In this document: positions 1 to 5,016 of the stretch, piece after piece
Position numbering within the stretch: position 1 is the stretch's first letter
Layout: each line of letters starts with the position of its first letter
NCBI GenBank assembly: GCA_029256035.1
Contig: JAQSYR010000230.1
Coordinates: forward strand, 1 to 5,016
DNA length: 5,016 bases
Source: Anaerocolumna sp.
GTDB lineage: Bacteria > Bacillota > Clostridia > Lachnospirales > Lachnospiraceae
Reading direction: 5' to 3'
The notes under the pieces: generated by a model
What the model was told of the DNA's origin: nothing
Seen by the model: only the letters and a program-made list of their open reading frames with translations
The model's database searches: none
Translations under genes and position numbers: made by a program

Positions 1-788
1 AAAATTTCTGCCATTTGACGAAAGAATGCCGCACCTGCTTTTCTCTTTGCTTCTAGACGTCCACTGGTATCACTTCCAAATGCCAAACAACGTTGCTGAA
101 TAACCTGGTCATTTTGCAGTGGAAAATTATCATCATATTCCAAATCATAGATCATAGCTTCAAAACCAAATAAACCGTTCATGTAGTTTGCACATGCTAC
201 TGTTTCATTGCTATGGCTAAAAACAGTTTTTCTAGCAAGTTTAATAATCCACTCTAAAGTAGAATTTAAAATATCATCTGGTTCTGGTGTGTTATTTGTT
301 TTATTTAGCAATAGAATGGCAGAATATTTACAATCCTCTGTCCAATTAACTTTATATATAAGTTCATCCTCTGTAGTAGTTCCAGGGATTATTATTGTTT
401 TACCGTCGTCTTTGTAGCCAGATATTACACTATATTCATAGGAAGGCAATTGTAACCCTTTGGCCAGTATAGGTATATTATTATCAATGCTATGTACGAT
501 CAGTTCAATACATTTTTGCTCATTATTGTTTACTGGAAGATATGTGTATTCATATCCAAGTGCATAAAAGGTCCGTTCAAAAACTTCGTTTCCAAATAAA
601 GTTATATCACTATCATCCCCTTCCTCCAGGTTCCAAAAGTGAAAAAATGCACCACCTGAAATTCCCAAAATATACTCTATAGTATTTTGTTCTTCTCTTG
701 CAGTCATAATACTCCATACAGAGTTACTAAAACTAATATTTTTCTTACCCCAATTTACTGCTTTTACATCTTCAATTACTTTCTCCAT
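1..788 (-). CDS. BtrH-like (BtrH_N/DUF4872-type) protein of unknown role, 3' end outside window
   Basis: An uninterrupted minus-strand frame of 262 codons starts at ATG 788 and runs off the left edge, so the C-terminus is missing. AGGAGG at 801-806 is a strong ribosome binding site, but its 12-base spacing is long; no better start is in frame. There is no signal peptide or membrane segment. The order of elements resembles the BtrH N-terminal (papain-like fold) plus DUF4872 family: residues 23-48 pass through a helix into YILGISGGAF, a short strand region around IDNNIPILAKG (101-111) follows, then SGYKDDGK (123-130), and a helical C-terminal half with GLFGFEAMIYDLE (205-217) and a late KRKAGAAFFRQMAE helix (248-261). 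BtrH itself is an acyltransferase of butirosin synthesis, but most family members have no known role. I see no cysteine where the first catalytic residue of the fold would be expected (about residues 20-26), so activity is doubtful. It lies 50 bases after lepB2 with no clear terminator between. Family assignment is from remembered pattern only. Confidence 0.55.
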   Translation of the reverse strand, partial: MEKVIEDVKAVNWGKKNISFSNSVWSIMTAREEQNTIEYILGISGGAFFHFWNLEEGDDSDITLFGNEVFERTFYALGYEYTYLPVNNNEQKCIELIVHSIDNNIPILAKGLQLPSYEYSVISGYKDDGKTIIIPGTTTEDELIYKVNWTEDCKYSAILLLNKTNNTPEPDDILNSTLEWIIKLARKTVFSHSNETVACANYMNGLFGFEAMIYDLEYDDNFPLQNDQVIQQRCLAFGSDTSGRLEAKRKAGAAFFRQMAEI

Positions 789-800
789 TAAGATTATAAT

Positions 801-806
801 CCTCCT
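801..806 (-). promoter_or_regulatory. Ribosome binding site of the BtrH-like gene, long spacing
   Basis: AGGAGG on the minus strand is a perfect Shine-Dalgarno core, 12 bases before ATG 788. The gap exceeds the usual 5-9 bases, but the site is the only support for this start, and no other ATG, GTG or TTG lies between in the same frame. Confidence 0.6.
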
Positions 807-838
807 CTAGTTAATACAGCAGGCGGTTATTAAAACCT

Positions 839-1384
839 TTAATCAATAAGTCCAAACTTATTAAAAGGCCAAATGCGAAGAATAGCTCGCCCTCCGATAT
901 TATCTTTGGAGATAATTCCTATTTCTTCATATCTGCTGTCAAAACTAATTTCCCTGTTATCACCCAGAACAAAATATTCTTCATTTCCCAAAGTTATGGG
1001 TTCTTCTGCAATTCCCGAATAAGTAATGGGATCTTTGCCGTAATCTTCCTCTAATACTTCTCCATTAATGTAAATTTCACTACCAATAATTTGTACAGTT
1101 TCACCTGGTAAGCCAATGATTCTTTTTACAAAGTATTCTTCCACATCATGACCATAAGGATAAAAGACAATAATATCAAAACGCTTTAATGCATCTAATC
1201 GGAAACTTAGCTTCTCAACTAGAAGATTCTCTCCGTTTACCAGTGTATTCTCCATGGATGGCCCATCTACAACAGTTCTTTGTATTACATAATTAGGAAC
1301 TACTGCTATGCAGACATAGAATAATACAATATACATAAGAACTTCCAGTAAAACGGACTTTACAGACCTTTTTTTTACACCCAT
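839..1384 (-). CDS. lepB: Type I signal peptidase (downstream copy of a tandem pair)
   Basis: This 181-residue membrane protease cleaves signal peptides from exported proteins on the outer face of the cytoplasmic membrane. All family landmarks are present. One membrane segment spans about residues 11-30. The nucleophile is Ser43 in DGPSMENTL. The general base is Lys88 in YFVKRIIGLPGE. GDNREISFDSR (141-151) forms the late conserved box, and the C-terminus ends normally with GGRAILRIWPFNKFGLID. Length is typical of Gram-positive SipS-type enzymes. The start at ATG 1384 lies inside the end of the upstream lepB (10-base overlap), and the bases before it show no Shine-Dalgarno sequence. No other start codon occurs upstream before an in-frame stop, so translation probably depends on coupling to the upstream gene. 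From about residue 67 onward it closely resembles its neighbour, which suggests a tandem duplication. Confidence 0.93.
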   Translation of the reverse strand: MGVKKRSVKSVLLEVLMYIVLFYVCIAVVPNYVIQRTVVDGPSMENTLVNGENLLVEKLSFRLDALKRFDIIVFYPYGHDVEEYFVKRIIGLPGETVQIIGSEIYINGEVLEEDYGKDPITYSGIAEEPITLGNEEYFVLGDNREISFDSRYEEIGIISKDNIGGRAILRIWPFNKFGLID

Positions 1385-2034
1385 GCGCGCCCAGTTATGG
1401 AGGCTCTTTTTATTGGTCCGATTTCTCTGCTGTCCTTACTATGATTACGATTGTCCCCTAAGACGAAATATTCATCTTCTCCTAAAACAATGGCATCCTT
1501 AGCTAATCCTCCATCAAGTATCTGTTCTCTGCCATAACCTTCTTCTAGTAACGTATCATTGATATAGATTTCACTGCCTTTGATTTGAACTTTTTCTCCT
1601 GGCAGACCAATGATTCTTTTTATATAATAAGTATCTTTATCATTAGAATAGGGTCTGAAAACAATAATATCGAATCTCTCTGGTACATCAAAACTATAGG
1701 TCACCTTCTCTAAAATAAGATGATCCGCGTCCTGAAGGGTGCTCTCCATGGAACTACCACTTACTTCTATCTGCATTCCAAGAAATTGATGAATTAATAA
1801 TACGGTAATGATTACAACCGTAAAATATTTAATCATTCCCCAAATTTCCTTACCGTAATTTATAGAATCTTCTTTTTCCTCTTCTGACATATAAGGTTCT
1901 GAAATCGGTTTTCCTGTATATTCTTCTTCCAATTCATCAATTAATTCATTTTTTCTATCTTCCATATCTTTCTCCAAAAATGATAAAAACTTCCGTATAG
2001 CTTTCAATCTACGAAGAACATATTGTTTTGACAT
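1375..2034 (-). CDS. lepB: Type I signal peptidase (upstream copy) with cytosolic N-terminal extension and short C-terminus
   Basis: This 219-residue protein is a membrane signal peptide cleaving protease. A charged, lysine- and glutamate-rich cytosolic extension (about residues 1-63, partly able to form helix) precedes one membrane segment at about 65-83. The nucleophile is Ser95 in VSGSSMESTL. The general base is Lys139 in YYIKRIIGLPGE. The GDN motif is at 193-195 and the SKDSR motif at 199-203. The catalytic boxes are thus intact. The protein then stops at ITGRAWV, while the downstream paralogue continues through RIWPFNKFGLID, so about 15 C-terminal residues that finish the protease fold are missing. 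The stop codon lies within the first codons of the next lepB. ATG 2034 has GAGGAG at 2038-2043, a slightly close spacing. It follows rpoZ by 54 bases. Whether the shortened enzyme is active cannot be told from sequence. Confidence 0.9.
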   Translation of the reverse strand: MSKQYVLRRLKAIRKFLSFLEKDMEDRKNELIDELEEEYTGKPISEPYMSEEEKEDSINYGKEIWGMIKYFTVVIITVLLIHQFLGMQIEVSGSSMESTLQDADHLILEKVTYSFDVPERFDIIVFRPYSNDKDTYYIKRIIGLPGEKVQIKGSEIYINDTLLEEGYGREQILDGGLAKDAIVLGEDEYFVLGDNRNHSKDSREIGPIKRASITGRAWV

Positions 2035-2064
2035 TGTCTCCTCGAATCTTCTGAACCATACGAA

Positions 2065-2087
2065 AGTATTTATGAGAATTAAATACT
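2065..2087 (-). other. AT-rich hairpin just after rpoZ
   Basis: A perfect 8-base inverted repeat (AGTATTTA / TAAATACT) with a 7-base loop starts one base after the rpoZ stop codon. The stem holds only one G-C pair and is followed by just a few T residues on the minus strand, so it does not qualify as an intrinsic terminator. It could slow 3' decay of the upstream message or mark a weak attenuation point before lepB, or be chance in AT-rich DNA. Confidence 0.35.
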
Positions 2088-2088
2088 A

Positions 2089-2334
2089 TTATTCCTCACT
2101 TGTTTCTTCATCATTTAATACTTTTACTTTACCATGATATAATTCTTCCACTGCTATGGATAGTGGTTTATTGCAAGTAGGTCTTACTAAAGAATCTGAT
2201 CCATTAATTAATTGTCTTGCTCTCTTTGCTGTTGCTAAAACTATGGAATATCTGCTATTTACAACAGGTTGTTCCCCTGGTTCTACCTCGCTGTTTACTA
2301 CTTTCATTAAATCAGTATAAGATGGATGTAACAT
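2089..2334 (-). CDS. rpoZ: DNA-directed RNA polymerase omega subunit
   Basis: This 81-residue protein is the small omega subunit, which binds the beta-prime subunit and helps assemble and stabilise RNA polymerase. MLHPSYTDLMKVV at the N-terminus is the clostridial form of the family start. SRYSIVLATAKRARQL (27-42) is the core omega helix motif, equivalent to the NRFDLV...ARRARQ motif of E. coli. KPLSIAVEEL (56-65) is the second conserved block, and the tail is acidic as usual. ATG 2334 was chosen because AAAGGAAGG at 2343-2351 lies 8 bases upstream; an in-frame TTG at 2370 would add 12 residues not seen in the family. The gene directly follows remA, whereas relatives usually have gmk between them. 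Confidence 0.95.
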   Translation of the reverse strand: MLHPSYTDLMKVVNSEVEPGEQPVVNSRYSIVLATAKRARQLINGSDSLVRPTCNKPLSIAVEELYHGKVKVLNDEETSEE

Positions 2335-2389
2335 AATGTGATCCTTCCTTTCGTTTGCTATTGTGCTCAATTTAATTTGTGTATTCCAA

Positions 2390-2662
2390 TTATTCTCCAG
2401 AAAATACTACATTTTCTGTTCCCTCTTTTGCATTAACTCTTCCTGTTATAGTTTCTGGTAAAAGTGCAGATAACAGTAAGTGTCCACTATCTGTTACAAT
2501 AACAGCCTTGGTTTTTCTGCCACAGGTCGCATCAATGGCAGTACCTGCATCTTTTGCATTTTGAACCATTCTCTTAATTGGTGCCGCATCTGGACTTATA
2601 ATTCCAACAATTTTATTAGAATTAACTACATTACCAAATCCTATATTAACCAAACGATTCAT
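2390..2662 (-). CDS. remA: RemA / DUF370 family DNA-binding regulator
   Basis: This 90-residue protein matches RemA (formerly YlzA, DUF370). In B. subtilis it is a ring-forming DNA-binding protein that activates biofilm matrix and osmoprotection genes. The family sequence is present almost from end to end: NIGFGNVVNSNKIVGI (6-21), SPDAAPIKRMVQNAKDAG (23-40), DATCGRKTKAVIVTDSGH (44-61) and LLPETITGRVN (67-77). The length is normal, so nothing is missing from this gene. ATG 2662 is preceded by GTGAGG at 2669-2674 with 6-base spacing; the in-frame GTG at 2674 is part of that binding site, not a start. It lies 49 bases after yicC and 55 bases before rpoZ. Its targets in anaerobic clostridia are not known to me. 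Confidence 0.94.
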   Translation of the reverse strand: MNRLVNIGFGNVVNSNKIVGIISPDAAPIKRMVQNAKDAGTAIDATCGRKTKAVIVTDSGHLLLSALLPETITGRVNAKEGTENVVFSGE

Positions 2663-2691
2663 ATGGTACCTCACTTCAATAGAGTCTGCAT

Positions 2692-2722
2692 TTATTCTAT
2701 ATAGTTGGCAATTATTCTATAT
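2692..2722. repeat. Short direct repeat across the yicC stop codon
   Basis: TTATTCTATAT occurs at 2692-2702 and again at 2712-2722, a 20-base period. The second copy contains the yicC stop codon, so on the minus strand the final codons ATA GAA TAA are echoed in the spacer before remA. It looks like a small slippage duplication with no evident function. Confidence 0.5.
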
Positions 2723-3590
2723 TTTGAATCTGCTCTCTTACTTTTTCAATTTCAGTTTTTAAATCAATTGCTTTATTTGAAATTTCAAGATCATTGGCTT
2801 TTGATAATATGGTATTGGCTTCTCGATTCATCTCCTGTGCTATAAAATCAAGCTTTCTACCAATCTCTTCTCCACTTTCTAAGGTAATTTTCATATTCTG
2901 AATATGACTTCTTAGTCGAACTGTTTCCTCATCAACACAGATCTTATCAGCAAACACAACAACTTCAGTTGCTATTATACTTTCCTCAATCTGGGTATCT
3001 CCTAATAACTCATTCACCTTATCCCGTAGTTTTTGTCTATACTCTGATACTATAACTGGTGATCTTTCTTCAATAAAATTTACAATGTCAATCATACCAT
3101 CAAGCTTCTTAACAATATCTGTCTTAAGATTCTCCCCTTCTGTGGTTCTGGTTGATACTAGTTGTTCACTTGCTGTTTTAATTGCTTTTTCAACCAATTT
3201 CCATAGTTCCTCTTCAGAAGCAGTCTGTTCCTCCAAAGTAAATACATCAGGATACCTGGATAACTTTGATACACTGATATCATTATCAATGAAGAATGTT
3301 TGACTCATTTGGGTCAGATATTTTAAATATTCTCTGGCTATGTCTTCATTATATTTTACACAAATATTGTTCTCTGTATAATCTTCATAAGTAATAAACA
3401 CATCAACTTTACCACGACCAATATACTGCTTTAAAACATTTCTGATACCCGCCTCAAAAAAACTTAATTTTTTAGGCATCTTAATTGAAATATCACAGTA
3501 TCTATGATTTACAGCCTTCATTTCTACAATAATCTTGCGTTCTTTACTTACTTCTTCGCATCTACCAAAACCAGTCATGCTTTTTAACAT
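2712..3590 (-). CDS. yicC: YicC/YloC family endoribonuclease
   Basis: YicC-family proteins are metal-dependent endoribonucleases; E. coli YicC takes part in small RNA turnover and B. subtilis YloC is the Firmicute member. The 292-residue product has the normal length and intact family blocks. These are KSMTGFGR at the N-terminus (3-10), VEMKAVNHRYCDISIKMPK (22-40), GRGKVDVF (58-65), TRTTEGENLKTDI (147-159), TEVVVFADKICVDEETVRLR (208-227, the acidic patch thought to bind metal), GRKLDFIAQEMNREANT (244-260) and the C-terminal EIEKVREQIQNIE. ATG 3590 is preferred because family members start just before K-S-M-T-G-F-G; ATG 3608 would add six residues. Neither start has a good Shine-Dalgarno sequence. 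This is the first gene of the leftward series and faces the NFACT gene, an arrangement conserved around yloA-yloC in Bacillus. Confidence 0.92.
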   Translation of the reverse strand: MLKSMTGFGRCEEVSKERKIIVEMKAVNHRYCDISIKMPKKLSFFEAGIRNVLKQYIGRGKVDVFITYEDYTENNICVKYNEDIAREYLKYLTQMSQTFFIDNDISVSKLSRYPDVFTLEEQTASEEELWKLVEKAIKTASEQLVSTRTTEGENLKTDIVKKLDGMIDIVNFIEERSPVIVSEYRQKLRDKVNELLGDTQIEESIIATEVVVFADKICVDEETVRLRSHIQNMKITLESGEEIGRKLDFIAQEMNREANTILSKANDLEISNKAIDLKTEIEKVREQIQNIE

Positions 3591-3703
3591 TTTCACACGT
3601 TCTTTCATTATCTTTTATGGAATGCCAAGTCTTTGTAATGTAGAATTCTAAGTACAACTATTTCTCTTGTATGATTCTAAAAATTACCTAGTTCATAATT
3701 TTA

Positions 3704-3732
3704 TTGATTCTGAATTTGCAAAATGTTATACT
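3704..3732 (+). promoter_or_regulatory. Candidate sigma-A type promoter for the NFACT gene
   Basis: TTGATT (3704-3709, four of six matches to the -35 consensus) and TATACT (3727-3732, five of six) are separated by exactly 17 bases. The -10 element is extended by TG at 3724-3725. Transcription would start near 3739, giving a leader of about 130 bases before ATG 3868. Confidence 0.6.
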
Positions 3733-3822
3733 AAACCCATTACAACTAGGTTTTTTCTACTATATTAACAAACGTATCTTTCGAATAATATAGGAACAAG
3801 TAATATGTAATTACAAAAATTC

Positions 3823-3846
3823 CAGGGTGAGTTTCTATGTACCCTG
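3823..3846 (+). promoter_or_regulatory. Leader hairpin just upstream of the NFACT ribosome binding site
   Basis: CAGGGT (3823-3828) and ACCCTG (3841-3846) are perfectly complementary with a 12-base loop, and a G-U pair could extend the stem inward. The stem ends 8 bases before AAGGAG at 3855-3860. No run of T follows, so it is not a terminator. It could influence ribosome access or message stability; this is inference. Confidence 0.35.
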
Positions 3847-3867
3847 TGTAATAAAAGGAGAAAAATT

Positions 3868-5016
3868 ATGGCACTGGACGGACTGGTAATCTCCAATGTG
3901 GTGTTTGAATTAAAGAATAAGCTGGTAGATGGCAGAATCAGTAAAATATCACAGCCGGAGAAAGATGAATTAGTTCTGACAATAAAAAATAATAAAGAAA
4001 ACTATAAATTATTTCTATCTGCTGGGGCAAGTCTTCCTTTGATTTATCTAACGGAAGAAAGTAAACAAAATCCCATGAATGCTCCCGGCTTTTGTATGCT
4101 TTTACGAAAGCACTTAAATAGTGCAAGAATCTTAGATATAACCCAGCCTGGATTAGAACGTATTATCCAGATTAAAATTGAACATTTAAACGAACTTGGT
4201 GATCTTTGCATTAAGAATCTTATTATTGAATTAATGGGAAAACACAGTAATATCATATTCTGTGATGACCATAAAGCAGATCCCTTTCACTTAAGTTATG
4301 AGGAATTCAAAGAACAGATATTACAAAAGCCTTTGGCTCTTGGTAAAGCAATCTATACTTCTATTACTGGCATTAGCCCACTAATGGCCAATGAAATATG
4401 TTACCGTGCTTCTCTGGATTCTGAGGCATCCACAAGTTCATTAACCGAACTAGAAGGATTGCATCTGTATAAAAACTTTGACCGTCTAATGGATGATATA
4501 AGAGATCATATCTACGTTCCAAACATTGTATTTGAAAATGAAACTCCCGTTGAATTCTCGTGTTTACCACTTACTTGCTATGAGGAACTTGAGGTAAAAA
4601 ATTATCATTCTATCTCAACTGTCCTCGAAACATTTTATGCGGCAAAGAATACAGTCACTCGTATCCGACAAAAATCTGTGGATTTAAGAAAAATAGTTGC
4701 TAATGCCATTGAGCGTAATACAAAAAAGTATGAATTACAGCTTAAACAATTAAAAGATACAGAAAAGAAAGATAAGTATAAAGTTTATGGTGAACTTATT
4801 AACGCTTATGGATATCAGCTAGAACCCGGAGCCAAATCCCTGACAGCTTTAAATTATTATACTAACGAAGAAATTACCATTCCTCTAGATGAAACCTTAT
4901 CAGCCCTTGAAAACGCCAAACGATATTTTGAAAAATATAATAAATTAAAGCGTACTTTTGAAGCCGTATCCTCTTTAATTGAAGAAACGAAGTCTGATCT
5001 GGAACATTTAGATTCT
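3868..5016 (+). CDS. rqcH: NFACT family ribosome quality control protein (RqcH/Rqc2 homologue), internal deletion, 3' end outside window
   Basis: RqcH binds stalled 50S subunits carrying peptidyl-tRNA and recruits tRNA-Ala to add alanine tails that mark the peptide for degradation. Older annotations call it fibronectin-binding protein. The first 383 codons are here; the family usually runs to about 570-590 residues. Seen: MALDGLVISNVVFEL at the N-terminus, MLLRKHLNSARI (77-88), GLERII (95-100, where B. subtilis has the functionally important Asp-Arg pair at 97-98; here Glu97-Arg98), ELMGKHSN (121-128), the helix-hairpin-helix piece LGKAIYTSITGISPLMANEI (158-177), and the start of the coiled coil (about 260-304 and 345-380). 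After CDDH (132-135) the frame jumps to KADPFHLSYEEF (136-147). The usual block with D-S-I-K-H-V and R-x-V-L-P-G-x-x-Y is absent, a loss of roughly 30-38 residues without frameshift. Start ATG 3868 has AAGGAG 7 bases upstream. The C-terminal NFACT-R domain lies beyond the edge. Confidence 0.92.
   Translation, partial: MALDGLVISNVVFELKNKLVDGRISKISQPEKDELVLTIKNNKENYKLFLSAGASLPLIYLTEESKQNPMNAPGFCMLLRKHLNSARILDITQPGLERIIQIKIEHLNELGDLCIKNLIIELMGKHSNIIFCDDHKADPFHLSYEEFKEQILQKPLALGKAIYTSITGISPLMANEICYRASLDSEASTSSLTELEGLHLYKNFDRLMDDIRDHIYVPNIVFENETPVEFSCLPLTCYEELEVKNYHSISTVLETFYAAKNTVTRIRQKSVDLRKIVANAIERNTKKYELQLKQLKDTEKKDKYKVYGELINAYGYQLEPGAKSLTALNYYTNEEITIPLDETLSALENAKRYFEKYNKLKRTFEAVSSLIEETKSDLEHLDS

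Larger units (their letters stand above)
3591..3867. other. Divergent intergenic region between yicC and the NFACT gene
   Basis: This AT-rich, non-coding stretch must hold the promoters for both directions. A good rightward promoter is visible (3704-3732). For the leftward genes I found only weak candidates: TTGCAA on the minus strand at 3716-3721 has no acceptable -10 element at normal spacing. A 10-base palindrome TAGAATTCTA lies at 3641-3650, and an 8-base inverted repeat (3686-3693 and 3744-3751) flanks the rightward promoter. In a region of this size and composition such repeats are expected about once by chance. Confidence 0.6.

Noticed and set aside
208..417. Open plus-strand frame of 69 codons
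   Set aside because: It is antisense to the continuous BtrH-like coding frame, lacks a ribosome binding site and resembles no family.
793..798. TATAAT on the minus strand before the BtrH-like gene, as a -10 promoter element
   Set aside because: It lies between the ribosome binding site and the start codon, and no -35 element is found at proper spacing.
2335..2370. Longer omega protein starting with TTG at 2370
   Set aside because: The extra 12 residues would cover the strong ribosome binding site at 2343-2351, and the family begins at MLHPSYTD.
2379..2704. Plus-strand open frames opposite remA
   Set aside because: They are shadows of remA, whose protein is conserved over its whole length on the minus strand.
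3716..3721. TTGCAA on the minus strand as a -35 element for yicC
   Set aside because: The six bases 17 positions downstream (TTATGA) do not resemble a -10 element, and nearby alternatives have poor spacing.
3686..3756. ACCTAGTT / AACTAGGT inverted repeat followed by six T, as a rightward terminator
   Set aside because: The 50-base loop is too long, the left arm precedes the likely transcript start, and one such repeat is expected by chance in a region of this size.
3938..4570. Minus-strand open frames opposite the NFACT gene
   Set aside because: The plus-strand frame is open throughout and carries clear NFACT motifs; the antisense frames carry none.

Overview
The window looks like chromosomal core DNA from a low-GC anaerobic Firmicute, most likely a Lachnospiraceae or Clostridium cluster XIVa bacterium. 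The evidence is the AT-rich codon use, the Firmicute neighbourhood of an NFACT/RqcH gene divergent from yicC-remA-rpoZ, and the clostridial style of the omega and RemA proteins. The genus is not decided by the sequence.

Layout, right to left. On the plus strand, an NFACT-family gene (rqcH-like) starts at 3868 and runs off the right edge. A divergent intergenic region (about 3591-3867) separates it from a leftward series on the minus strand: yicC (2712-3590), remA (2390-2662), rpoZ (2089-2334), two tandem type I signal peptidases (1375-2034 and 839-1384, overlapping by 10 bases), and a BtrH-like protein of unknown role (1-788, cut by the left edge). Gaps between the leftward genes are about 50 bases and none holds a convincing intrinsic terminator, so co-transcription is plausible, although the last three genes are unrelated in function to the first three.

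The right half is a housekeeping block for RNA and translation: RqcH (rescue of stalled 50S subunits), YicC (endoribonuclease), RemA (DNA-binding regulator) and omega (RNA polymerase subunit). The left half concerns export: the two signal peptidases are membrane proteases that cleave secretory signal peptides.

Three things look wrong compared with the families and the usual gene order. (1) gmk, which in Bacillus subtilis and many relatives lies between remA and rpoZ, is absent; only 55 bases separate the two genes. (2) The NFACT gene appears to lack roughly 30-38 residues of its conserved N-terminal domain, in frame, near 4264-4284. (3) The upstream signal peptidase stops about 15 residues early, inside the start of the next gene, which has no visible Shine-Dalgarno sequence. 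These are the main results. I see no mobile element, CRISPR array, tRNA or rRNA, and nothing I would call a new defence or biosynthetic system.
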